Assembly: GCF_007679045.1 (NCBI RefSeq)
Contig: NZ_VEFS01000002.1
Location: 434,001-498,000 of the forward strand
Direction: 5' to 3'
Source of the DNA: Microbacterium sp. BH-3-3-3
GTDB taxonomy: Bacteria > Actinomycetota > Actinomycetes > Actinomycetales > Microbacteriaceae
DNA: 64,000 bases
This document shows, piece by piece, positions 55,170 to 62,408 of this stretch (position 1 is its first letter; each line of letters begins with the position of its first letter). The notes beneath the pieces were generated by a model. It was not told the origin of the DNA, made no database searches, and worked only from the letters and a program-made list of their open reading frames with translations. Made by a program: the position numbers and the translations under genes.

Positions 55170-55516
55170 GCGTCGCCTCGACCACGCTCGCGCCGTTCGC
55201 TTGCGTCGCGTGTGACCGCGAGATCGCCGCGAAGGCGTTCCATGTCATCCTCACGCCGCACTCTGCGCTTCGCCGTCCGGCGGTGTCGGCGCCCGAGCGA
55301 GAGGGCGAAGCGTGCGTGATGGTGTGCGGCAAGTGCCGCGAGCTCCTCGACACTCACGGGCGCATCTTCCCCGAGTGCGAGGCATCCGCCCACTGCGACG
55401 TGTACGACCACGCGCAGACCCTCGCCGCTGACCGCAGGGCGGCCGTCGCCTGGCTCACGCTGCACGACCGCATGCTCCCCGCCGCATCACCCGTCATCGA
55501 AGGAGAACAGTCATGA
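55166..55516 (+). CDS. Zinc-ribbon-like element protein
   Basis: 116 residues from GTG 55166 (GTGA overlap). Two CxxC pairs, FACVACDRE and VMVCGKCREL, are placed as in a four-cysteine zinc ribbon, with additional Cys/His in PECEASAHCDVYDHAQ. Probably a small metal-binding or nucleic-acid-binding protein; no family name can be given. Confidence 0.68.
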   Translation: MSVASTTLAPFACVACDREIAAKAFHVILTPHSALRRPAVSAPEREGEACVMVCGKCRELLDTHGRIFPECEASAHCDVYDHAQTLAADRRAAVAWLTLHDRMLPAASPVIEGEQS

Positions 55517-55842
55517 TCGACCGCAGCACACGACAGCTCAAGGCCCGCGAGGCCGCTCTTCTCGCCGAGCTCCGCTCCCGTCGCAGCAATGACGAGAAGC
55601 AGGCCGCGCTCATCGCGGGCGACGACCTCGAGCTCAACGAGGACGTCAGCGAGGCGTCGAGCGACTCCCTGTCCACCTCGGAGCGACAGGCCGCAATGGC
55701 GATCGCCCGCACGACCGACTACAGCGGCACCAACTCGGAGCGGCAGGCGCGAGCCGCCCTCGGCGTTGACCCCGGCGTCGAGACAGACCTCGAACGGAAG
55801 CGGCGCCGCATCCGCGAAGCGTTCAACCGCTCCTCGGATTGA
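55513..55842 (+). CDS. Hypothetical element protein, charged
   Basis: 109 residues, with GGAGAA upstream of an ATG that overlaps the previous stop. A basic helix (STRQLKAREAALLAELRSRR), an acidic Ser-rich middle (LELNEDVSEASSDSLSTSE) and a basic C-terminal helix (DLERKRRRIREAFNRSS). Last member of the uninterrupted overlapping series 52276-55842. Confidence 0.65.
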   Translation: MIDRSTRQLKAREAALLAELRSRRSNDEKQAALIAGDDLELNEDVSEASSDSLSTSERQAAMAIARTTDYSGTNSERQARAALGVDPGVETDLERKRRRIREAFNRSSD

Positions 55843-55845
55843 GCC

Positions 55846-56007
55846 GTGGGTTGCCGAGTCGATAAGTCGCCCGAGACGGGGGATCTCGTCGTGTGCGACT
55901 GCGGCTACGCAGCGGGACCGTTCACTAACTCCGACGAAGCCCGCGACTCCGCGCGCCGCCACCGCAGGGCGCACACGGTCCGTCTGATCCCGAGATGGAC
56001 CACCTAG
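55846..56007 (+). CDS. Small Cys/His protein (element)
   Basis: 53 residues from GTG 55846, 3 nt after the previous stop. VVCDCGYAAGPFTNSDEARD and SARRHRRAH give a CxC...H...H pattern like a single small zinc finger, followed by a basic tail. Zinc-finger proteins of this size in mobile elements are often regulators; this is only a pattern match. Confidence 0.55.
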   Translation: MGCRVDKSPETGDLVVCDCGYAAGPFTNSDEARDSARRHRRAHTVRLIPRWTT

Positions 56008-56042
56008 AGCCCCGAGCACACCACAACCGAAAGAAGGCAAGC

Positions 56043-56240
56043 ATGCCCGTCACGACCAACGTACAGACCGTCAATCAGCCGCAGCATGCCGTCGACTTCG
56101 ACGCCGTGAAGCTCGCCGCGGCGAAGGCCGTCAACGCCGGCGCCACGAACTCGAGCGGTGTCTCGATCGAGTCGATCGCTGGGGCTTACACGCAGGCGAC
56201 CGGCCACACCACGACCGTCCACCTCCTCGTCCGCACCTAG
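56043..56240 (+). CDS. Small element protein
   Basis: 65 residues from ATG 56043, with GAAAGAAGG before it. The frame is open from 55995, but the ribosome-binding site favours this start. DFDAVKLAAAKAVNAGATNS is helical and ATGHTTTVHLLVRT ends as a beta strand. Not recognised. It is followed by a terminator, so it closes the transcription unit. Confidence 0.6.
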   Translation: MPVTTNVQTVNQPQHAVDFDAVKLAAAKAVNAGATNSSGVSIESIAGAYTQATGHTTTVHLLVRT

Positions 56241-56290
56241 GACGAGCAAACCCTCGGCTTGAGTCGGCCGAGTAGGGCCGCATGCGGCCA

Positions 56291-56325
56291 GAAGCCCCCG
56301 TGGACTAACCCACCGCGGGGGCTTC
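56291..56325 (+). terminator. Terminator of the element operon
   Basis: GAAGCCCCCG (56291-56300) pairs with CGGGGGCTTC (56316-56325) around a 15-nt loop extended by TGG/CCA pairing, followed by GCCCCTTCC. It ends the main element operon. Confidence 0.8.
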
Positions 56326-56357
56326 GCCCCTTCCACGGGAACGCGAAAGGAACACCG

Positions 56358-56882
56358 ATGGTCGACCGGGATGAGCTTGTCGCCCGCGTGCTCATCGAGG
56401 AGCGGTGGGCGCACCTCTACGCCCGCGGGAACCGCGTCGAAGCGAGCGACCGATCGGCCCTTCCTATCGCCGAGGGTGGACTCGGTCGCCGGATACACCC
56501 GGCCACGCTCAAGGCGCGCGTTCGCTCCTACGACGAGAAGAAAGCGCAGCGCCTCGCGCAGCTCGTCGAGGACGAGCGCGAGCGTCGCCGGGACTTCGCC
56601 GAGGCGGCCGTCGCACGCGCAGACGACCGCGTCGCCGCGCTCGCGGGTAGCAGCGACCCCGACGCCTATTCGGCTGCGCTGCGCGCCTACTGGCGAGCCG
56701 AGGAGAAAGCCGACCGACAGGCGACAGCGCACGTCCCGCTCGCCCGATGGATGCGTGATGCTGACGAGCAGAGCGTCGCGCTCATTATCGCCGGGGCCCT
56801 GATAAGGCTGCCCGGACTCGATCAAAGTGACTCGCAGGCCCTGCGGCTCTCACTCGGCGGTAAAACCCTTGACCCGAGTTAG
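56358..56882 (+). CDS. Hypothetical element protein, coiled coil
   Basis: 174 residues, with GAAAGGAA before ATG 56358. A globular N-terminus (VARVLIEERWAHLYARGNRV) leads to a long charged helix (EKKAQRLAQLVEDERERRRD through AYWRAEEKADRQATAH) and a short hydrophobic C-terminal part. Unrecognised. Its 3' end overlaps the minus-strand gene at 56850 by 33 nt. Confidence 0.65.
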   Translation: MVDRDELVARVLIEERWAHLYARGNRVEASDRSALPIAEGGLGRRIHPATLKARVRSYDEKKAQRLAQLVEDERERRRDFAEAAVARADDRVAALAGSSDPDAYSAALRAYWRAEEKADRQATAHVPLARWMRDADEQSVALIIAGALIRLPGLDQSDSQALRLSLGGKTLDPS

Positions 56883-57017
56883 GCCGCGGACAACATGAGT
56901 CTCACGCTCGCGTAGGTCTTGTTTCGCGTGCTCCACGATGCGTCGCATGTCGTCGCTCGGGTCAAGCTTCTGAAGAGTGCGGAAGTACCGCTCCTCCTCC
57001 TTCGAGAGTTCGTGCAC
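56850..57017 (-). CDS. Small minus-strand element protein
   Basis: 55 residues from GTG 57017, with GAGAGGGG 7 nt upstream. Highly charged helical sequence (HELSKEEERYFRTLQKLD, DDMRRIVEHAKQDLRERE). It begins 13 nt after the stop of the 2-TM protein gene at 57031, suggesting cotranscription. The overlap with the convergent gene and small size leave some doubt. Confidence 0.5.
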   Translation of the reverse strand: MHELSKEEERYFRTLQKLDPSDDMRRIVEHAKQDLRERETHVVRGLTRVKGFTAE

Positions 57018-57030
57018 AGTGTTGCCCCTC

Positions 57031-57828
57031 TCAATCTGTCTTCGCTTGTGGTTTGAGGATAATACCGATGGCCGCAGACGCGGCGAAGACCAGGCGTTTC
57101 TTGGGTGATGCATCGAGCGTTTTGGTATAGGCGACGTCGGGATCAAAGAGGCGGTCGACAGAAACGACGCCGATGAGCTTTGCATCGTTCTGCGGGTCGT
57201 ACACGGGCACTGCAAGCAACTCGGAGTACTTGCTTGCGATCACGTTGAACTGATCGAGCGAGAATCCATTCCGAGTGGCTTTGGAAACCCGCGCGAACTC
57301 CGTCGCTGTCAGTGGCTCCTTGTACCTCGAGGCCACGGCGTGCCAGTCCTTATATACCGGCCTTCGTAGGGACCAGCATTCGCCCACCGCGCCCGTCCGT
57401 GCTGTCCAGGAGATCCCCGAGGGCGGAGACGATGCGGACGGCCGGAAGCGGTGCACTCGCTTCAGCCGCTGAACTTTTTCGCCGGAGGAATCACGGACGA
57501 ACCGAGGGAGCCACGCAGGCTTGTACACCGATCCGCCCAGGTCGTCGAAACGAAGCGAGCCGTCCGCGCAGAGCTCGATGATCATGGACATCATCGCGCT
57601 GTCCAGCTTGCCCCTCTTCACGGCGAACCGATCGCGAACGGCATCCCCGATGAGGTTCCCAAGGCTGCCGACGCCTAGCAGAAGGACGGACACAAGCCAG
57701 ATGGTCGGCTGCAGATTCGGACTCGGCTCGTAGACCTTATAGAAGGTGAGTACCTCGTTAAGCCCTACGAGCGCGACCCATACGATTGCGGCAACACGAG
57801 CCCAGAACACCACCCGTTTCCACCACAT
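57031..57828 (-). CDS. Two-helix membrane protein with a GAF-like domain (element cargo)
   Basis: 265 residues, ending the element on the right. Two N-terminal membrane helices (residues 8-30 and 41-62) precede a cytoplasmic domain of about 200 residues. It contains LIGVVSVDRLFDPDVA after a loop with YSELLAVPVYDPQND, reminiscent of the last strands of a GAF domain, and WSLRRPVYKDW. The family is not recognised. The plan (membrane hairpin plus possible ligand-sensing domain) is that of some membrane effectors on mobile elements, but no catalytic motif is visible. Confidence 0.68.
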   Translation of the reverse strand: MWWKRVVFWARVAAIVWVALVGLNEVLTFYKVYEPSPNLQPTIWLVSVLLLGVGSLGNLIGDAVRDRFAVKRGKLDSAMMSMIIELCADGSLRFDDLGGSVYKPAWLPRFVRDSSGEKVQRLKRVHRFRPSASSPPSGISWTARTGAVGECWSLRRPVYKDWHAVASRYKEPLTATEFARVSKATRNGFSLDQFNVIASKYSELLAVPVYDPQNDAKLIGVVSVDRLFDPDVAYTKTLDASPKKRLVFAASAAIGIILKPQAKTD

Positions 57829-57891
57829 AGGGCACGATCCTATGGGTTCGACTGGGCCGGGTGAGGCTTCTACGCCTCAATGGGTCAATAG

Positions 57892-57895
57892 TGGC
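57892..57895. other. attR core of the integrative element
   Basis: TGGC shared with attL. Left is element DNA CCTCAATGGGTCAATAG; right is the continuation of the pilin gene (CGCCGTCGCCTTC). Confidence 0.75.
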
Positions 57896-57995
57896 CGCCG
57901 TCGCCTTCGCGGGATTGCTCGTCGTCATCATGCGCAGCGACGAGGTGCGCGGCATCCTCACCGACTTGGTGCGCCGCGCCCTGACGGTGCAATGA
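57892..57995 (+). pseudogene. Flp pilin (DUF4244) 3' fragment
   Basis: It encodes AAVAFAGLLVVIMRSDEV and then RGILTDLVRRALTVQ, the distal hydrophobic helix and tail of a Flp/DUF4244 pilin, but lacks a start codon. In register with the 5' fragment at 48986 through TGGC. The stop overlaps the start of the TadE-like gene (ATGA), showing the original operon continuity tadA-tadB-flp-tadE. Confidence 0.9.
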
Positions 57996-58384
57996 CGATG
58001 CCCTGGTCGCGCAGCGGGTGTACTCGCATCGCGGTAGCGGGCGCGTCGAGAGGTGAGCCCGGCCGACGGCTCGGTGAACGGGGGTCGGTCACGGCCGAGT
58101 TCGCCGTCGCCCTGCCCGCCGTACTGGTCGTGCTCGCCCTGGCGGTCGGTGCGCTGAGCACGGCGGCGGCGACCATCCGCGTGCAGCACGCCGCCACCGA
58201 GGCGGCACGGCTCCTCGGCCGCGGCGACGAGAGCGGGCTCGCGCGGGTCGCCGAGATCGGGGCCACGGCCACGGTGCAGCGTTCGGACGACCTGGTATGC
58301 GTCGAGGCTTCAGCCCCCGTGCCGCTGCACCTTCCTCTCCCTCCCGTCGCCGCCCGGGCGTGCGCCCTGGACGGCGGGCACTGA
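57992..58384 (+). CDS. tadE: TadE-like pseudopilin
   Basis: 130 residues from ATG 57992 overlapping the pilin stop; ATG 57998 also possible. The TadE signature is GERGSVTAEFAVALPAVLVV, with the Glu at +5 after the prepilin cleavage-type Gly, followed by a hydrophobic helix. The C-terminal half carries two cysteines (DLVCVEAS, ARACALDG) and probably lies outside. Minor pilin of the Tad apparatus. With the element inserted upstream, its transcription from the tadA promoter should be cut off. Confidence 0.85.
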   Translation: MTMPWSRSGCTRIAVAGASRGEPGRRLGERGSVTAEFAVALPAVLVVLALAVGALSTAAATIRVQHAATEAARLLGRGDESGLARVAEIGATATVQRSDDLVCVEASAPVPLHLPLPPVAARACALDGGH

Positions 58385-58704
58385 TGGCCGGCGCGACGGC
58401 GACGGTGGGGGTGGTCGCCGTCGTGGCGGCGCTGGCCGTCGGCCTCGGCTGCGTCGGCGGGGCCGCGATCGCCGCGTCGCGCCTCGCGGGGACGGCCGAT
58501 GCGGCCGCGCTCGCCGCGGCGGACGCGGCGAGCGGGGCGGTGACGGGCACCCCGTGCGACGAAGCGGGACGCATCGCCGCGGCCGGCGGAGCGACCCTGC
58601 GAGAGTGCGATGTCGCAGGCCTCGTCGCCACCGTCACCGTCGGCGGGGCGTACGGTGGAATCTCCCTCGATGCGCGCTCGCGAGCCGGACCCCCAAGCCG
58701 GTGA
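58384..58704 (+). CDS. TadG-like (Rv3654c-type) pilus-assembly protein
   Basis: 106 residues, starting inside the TadE stop (TGATG). An N-terminal hydrophobic helix (GVVAVVAALAVGLGCVGGAA) is followed by RLAGTADAAALAAADAASGA, the motif of TadG-like helicase/secretory proteins, and a Cys pair (TPCDEAG, RECDVAG). Last gene of the Tad operon. Confidence 0.8.
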   Translation: MAGATATVGVVAVVAALAVGLGCVGGAAIAASRLAGTADAAALAAADAASGAVTGTPCDEAGRIAAAGGATLRECDVAGLVATVTVGGAYGGISLDARSRAGPPSR

Positions 58705-58772
58705 GCCCGTGAGACCTCCCGGAACCCGAACAGGGAGGCGTGTGTATGGTGTGCATCGAAGAAAGGACCCCA

Positions 58773-61667
58773 GTGGCAAACGGAAAGAAGCTCGTCATCG
58801 TCGAGTCCCCGACGAAGATGAAGTCGATCCAGGGATACCTCGGCGACGACTACGAGGTGCTCAGCTCGGTCGGTCACATCCGCGACCTCGCGTCGAAGAA
58901 GGAGATCCCGGTTGACAAGAAGGCGGCGTACGGCAAATACTCCATCGACGTCGAGAACGACTTCGACCCCTTCTACGTGGTCAACGATCGCAAGACGAAG
59001 ACCGTCGCCGAGCTGAAGCGCGCGCTCAAGACGGCCGACGAAGTCCTGCTCGCCACTGATGGTGACCGCGAAGGCGAAGCCATCGCGTGGCACCTGCTCG
59101 AGGTCCTCAAGCCCAAGGTTCCCGTGCGTCGCATGATCTTCCACGAGATCACCAAGGACGCCATCAAAGAAGCGGCCGAACACACGCGTGAGCTCGACGT
59201 CTCGCTCGTCGACGCGCAGGAGACCCGCCGCGTCCTCGACCGCCTCTACGGCTGGGACGTCTCGCCGGTCCTGTGGCGAAAGGTAGGCTCGGGTCGCGAG
59301 GGCACCGCCCTCAGCGCCGGCCGCGTGCAGTCCGCCGCCACCCGCATGGTCGTCGAGCGCGAGCGCGAGCGCATGGCGTTCGTGTCAGCGTCGTACTGGG
59401 ACGTCGAAGCGCTCGCCTCGCAGGCGGGGTCGTCGTTCCGCACGCGCCTGAATCGTCTCGACGGCGCTCCCATCGCCCGCGGTGGCGACTACGACGACAA
59501 CGGACAGCTGAAGAAGGCCGTCGTCGTGCTCGGTGAAGAGCAGGCCCGGTCCCTGGCCGAGGCGATCACCGCCGCCGGTCGCGCGACGGTCGCCAAGGTC
59601 GAGGCGAAGCCCGGCACCCGCAGCCCGCGCGCCCCGTTCACCACCTCCACGATGCAGCAGGAGGCCGGTCGCAAGCTCTCGATGAGCGCCAAGCACGCCA
59701 TGGGCGTCGCGCAGCGGCTCTACGAGAAGGGCTTCATCACCTATATGCGTACCGACTCGGTCGCGCTGTCGGGCCAGGCCATCTCGGCCGCCCGTGCGCA
59801 GGCCGTGGCGCTCTACGGTGACAAGGCCGTTCCCGCCAACCCCCGCATGTACAAGAGCAAGTCGAAGAACGCGCAGGAGGCGCACGAGGCGATCCGTCCC
59901 TCGGGTGAGACCTTCCGCACGCCGGCGTCGCTCGCTTCGTCGCTCGACCGCGACGAGCAGAAGCTCTACGACCTCATCTGGAAGCGCACCGTCGCCAGCC
60001 AGATGGCGGATGCCAAGTACGAGACGACGACCGTCACGCTCACGGTGCAGGCGGGCGCGCAGACGGCCGAGTTCACGGCATCCGGCACCGTCTACACCTT
60101 CAAGGGCTTCCTCGAGGCCTACGAGGAAGGCGCCGACGAGAAGCGCAACGACGACGACGCCGACCAGTCGCTGCCCGCGGTGGCCGTCGGCGACGAGCTC
60201 GTCGTCAGCGACGTGGAGCCCAAGGGGCACAGCACCTCGCCGAAGCCGCGCTACACCGAGGCGAGCCTGGTGAAGGCCCTCGAAGAGAAGGGGATCGGTC
60301 GCCCGTCGACCTTCGCCAGCATCATCGGCGTCATCCTCGACCGCGGATACGTCACCAAGCGGGGTCAGGCGCTCGTGCCGAGCTGGCTCGCGTTCAGCGT
60401 CGTGCGACTGCTCGAAGAACACTTCGCCGACCTCGTCGACTACGACTTCACCGCCGCCCTCGAAGACGACCTCGACGCCATCGCCCGCGGCGAGCAGCGC
60501 CGCACCGAGTGGCTGAAGTCGTTCTACTTCGGCTCCGACAAGCAGGTGGGCCTGCGTCACATCGTCGACAACCTCGGCGAGATCGACGCGCGCGAGCTCA
60601 ACTCCACGCGCATCACCGACACCGCGACCCTGCGCTTCGGCAAGTACGGTCCTTACCTCGAGGTCACCGACCCGACGGCCGACGCCGACGCCAAGCCGCG
60701 CATCGTCAACATCCCCGAAGACCTCGCTCCCGACGAGCTCACGCCCCAGAAGGCGCAGGAGCTCATCGACGCTCCGGTCGCGGGCGACCGCGTGCTGGGC
60801 GAGAACCCCGAGAACGGCAAGCTCGTCGTCGTCAAGGACGGCCGCTTCGGTCCCTACGTGCAAGAGGTCGACGCCGAGGAGCCCGAGGAGGTCGACCAGG
60901 CCACGGGTGAGGTCGTCGAGCAGCCGAAGAAGCGCGCGACGAAGAAGGACGCGGCCCCCAAGCCCCGCACTGCCTCGCTGTTCCGCTCGATGTCGGTCGA
61001 CACGATCGAGCTGGACACCGCCCTGCAGTTGCTCTCGCTGCCGCGCGTCGTGGGCGCCGACCCGACGTCGGGCGAGGAGATCACCGCCCAGAACGGTCGG
61101 TTCGGTCCGTATCTGAAGAAGGGCACCGATTCTCGGTCGCTCGACGACGAGAAGCAGATCTTCGACATCACCCTCGAGGAGGCGCTGGCCAAGTACGCCG
61201 AGCCCAAGTACGGCGCTCGCCGCGCCTCGAGCGCCTTGAAGGAGTTCGACGCCGACCCGGTCAGCGGCAAGCCGCTCAAGCTGAAGGACGGTCGCTTCGG
61301 TCCGTACGTCACCGACGGCGAGACCAACGCCACGGTGCCGCGTGGCGAGAACGCGATGGAGATCACCTTCGAGCGCGCCGTCGAGCTGATCGCTGACAAG
61401 CGCGCGAAGGGACCGGCGCCGAAGCGGGCGACTGCGGCACGCAAGGCGCCGGCCGCCAAGACCGCCGCGGCCAAGACCACGGCCGCGAAGACCACGGCCG
61501 CGAAGACGACCGCCGCGAAGAAGACCACGGCGACCAAGACGACGGCGGCGAAGACCACCGCGGCGAAGACCACGGCGGCGAAGACCACCGCGGCCAAGAC
61601 GACGGCGGCGAAGACGACCGCCGCCACGGCGACGACCACGCGCAAGGCGCCGGCGAAGAAGTCGTGA
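58773..61667 (+). CDS. topA: DNA topoisomerase I
   Basis: 964 residues from GTG 58773, chosen because GAAAGGA lies 7 nt upstream and family alignment starts at ANGKKLVIVESPTKMKS; the frame is open to 58740. The Toprim domain is LVIVESPTK with LLATDGDREGEAIAWHL, and the active Tyr is in ITYMRTDSVALSG. Three to four short FGPY-type C-terminal repeats (LRFGKYGPYLEV, GRFGPYVQEV, GRFGPYLKKG, GRFGPYVTDG) bind DNA. It ends with a Lys/Ala/Thr tail of KTTAA repeats (61450-61640), typical of actinobacterial TopA and increasing processivity. No zinc fingers, as expected for this group. Confidence 0.96.
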   Translation: MANGKKLVIVESPTKMKSIQGYLGDDYEVLSSVGHIRDLASKKEIPVDKKAAYGKYSIDVENDFDPFYVVNDRKTKTVAELKRALKTADEVLLATDGDREGEAIAWHLLEVLKPKVPVRRMIFHEITKDAIKEAAEHTRELDVSLVDAQETRRVLDRLYGWDVSPVLWRKVGSGREGTALSAGRVQSAATRMVVERERERMAFVSASYWDVEALASQAGSSFRTRLNRLDGAPIARGGDYDDNGQLKKAVVVLGEEQARSLAEAITAAGRATVAKVEAKPGTRSPRAPFTTSTMQQEAGRKLSMSAKHAMGVAQRLYEKGFITYMRTDSVALSGQAISAARAQAVALYGDKAVPANPRMYKSKSKNAQEAHEAIRPSGETFRTPASLASSLDRDEQKLYDLIWKRTVASQMADAKYETTTVTLTVQAGAQTAEFTASGTVYTFKGFLEAYEEGADEKRNDDDADQSLPAVAVGDELVVSDVEPKGHSTSPKPRYTEASLVKALEEKGIGRPSTFASIIGVILDRGYVTKRGQALVPSWLAFSVVRLLEEHFADLVDYDFTAALEDDLDAIARGEQRRTEWLKSFYFGSDKQVGLRHIVDNLGEIDARELNSTRITDTATLRFGKYGPYLEVTDPTADADAKPRIVNIPEDLAPDELTPQKAQELIDAPVAGDRVLGENPENGKLVVVKDGRFGPYVQEVDAEEPEEVDQATGEVVEQPKKRATKKDAAPKPRTASLFRSMSVDTIELDTALQLLSLPRVVGADPTSGEEITAQNGRFGPYLKKGTDSRSLDDEKQIFDITLEEALAKYAEPKYGARRASSALKEFDADPVSGKPLKLKDGRFGPYVTDGETNATVPRGENAMEITFERAVELIADKRAKGPAPKRATAARKAPAAKTAAAKTTAAKTTAAKTTAAKKTTATKTTAAKTTAAKTTAAKTTAAKTTAAKTTAATATTTRKAPAKKS

Positions 61668-62338
61668 CCGGCGACACCACCCGGCCGCTGCAGGTCCCTC
61701 GGGCCGCGGCGGCCGGGGGGCCCGGCCTGTTCGTGACGTTCGAGGGCGGCGACGGCGCGGGCAAGACCACGCAGGCGTCGCTGCTCGAGGAGTGGCTCAC
61801 CGACCAGGGCCGACAGGTCGTGCGCACGCGCGAGCCCGGGGGGACCGAGGTGGGCGTCCGCATCCGCGACATCGTGCTGCATCACCGCGGTCACGTCGCT
61901 TCCCGCGCCGAAGCCCTGCTCTACGCCGCCGACCGCGCGCACCACGTCGAGACCCTCGTGCGGCCCGCGATCGCGAGGGGCGGCGTGGTCATCCAAGACC
62001 GCTACCTCGACTCCTCCGTCGCCTACCAGGGCGCGGGGCGGGTGCTCGACGCCGACGACGTCCGCGCGCTGTCGCTGTGGGCGGCCGAAGGGCTGCTACC
62101 CGACCTCACCGTGCTGCTCGACCTCGATCCCGCGGCGGCGCGAGCGCGCCTCGACGCCGACGACAAGCCGTTCGACCGCCTCGAGGCCGAGAAGAGCGAG
62201 TTCCACGCCCGCGTGCGAGAGGGGTTCCTCGCGCTCGCCGCAGACGAGCCGGAGCGCTTCCTGGTGCTCGACGCCGCTCGCCCGGCCGACGAGCTGGCGG
62301 CGCGCGTACGCGAGGCCGTCGGCCGGCGACTGGGCTGA
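61664..62338 (+). CDS. tmk: Thymidylate kinase
   Basis: 224 residues from GTG 61664 overlapping the topA stop (GTGA). P-loop FVTFEGGDGAGKTTQASLL, the DR(Y/H) motif VIQDRYLDSSVAYQGAGR and the LID region (ARLDADDKPFDRLEAEKSEF). It phosphorylates dTMP to dTDP. The first 18 residues are an extra low-complexity N-terminal extension. Confidence 0.96.
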   Translation: MTGDTTRPLQVPRAAAAGGPGLFVTFEGGDGAGKTTQASLLEEWLTDQGRQVVRTREPGGTEVGVRIRDIVLHHRGHVASRAEALLYAADRAHHVETLVRPAIARGGVVIQDRYLDSSVAYQGAGRVLDADDVRALSLWAAEGLLPDLTVLLDLDPAAARARLDADDKPFDRLEAEKSEFHARVREGFLALAADEPERFLVLDAARPADELAARVREAVGRRLG

Positions 62339-62408
62339 TCACGGGTCACCAGGGGATGCACAGCCGCGCACCGACGGCGGTGTCCGACCCCCCGGATAGG
62401 CTGGGCCC

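Larger units (their letters stand above)
49116..57895. mobile_element. Integrative element with serine recombinase, inserted in the Flp pilin gene
   Basis: About 8.78 kb between the two halves of the pilin gene, bounded by the shared TGGC at 49116-49119 and 57892-57895. It carries a serine recombinase next to the left end, an iteron array and promoter (51894-52199), a seven-gene overlapping operon with a replication-type ATPase, several small proteins, and minus-strand membrane-protein genes near each end. I see no capsid, terminase, relaxase or DNA-transfer ATPase. It could be an integrated plasmid-like element, a mobilisable island or a phage satellite. Boundaries rest on pilin continuity and are accurate to a few bases. 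Confidence 0.88.

Noticed and set aside
49116..57895. Interpretation of the inserted element as a complete prophage
   Set aside because: Under 9 kb, with no terminase, portal, capsid, tail, holin or lysin genes.
61450..61640. KTTAA repeat tail of TopA as a novel element
   Set aside because: Lys/Ala-rich C-terminal tails with such repeats are a known feature of actinobacterial topoisomerase I.
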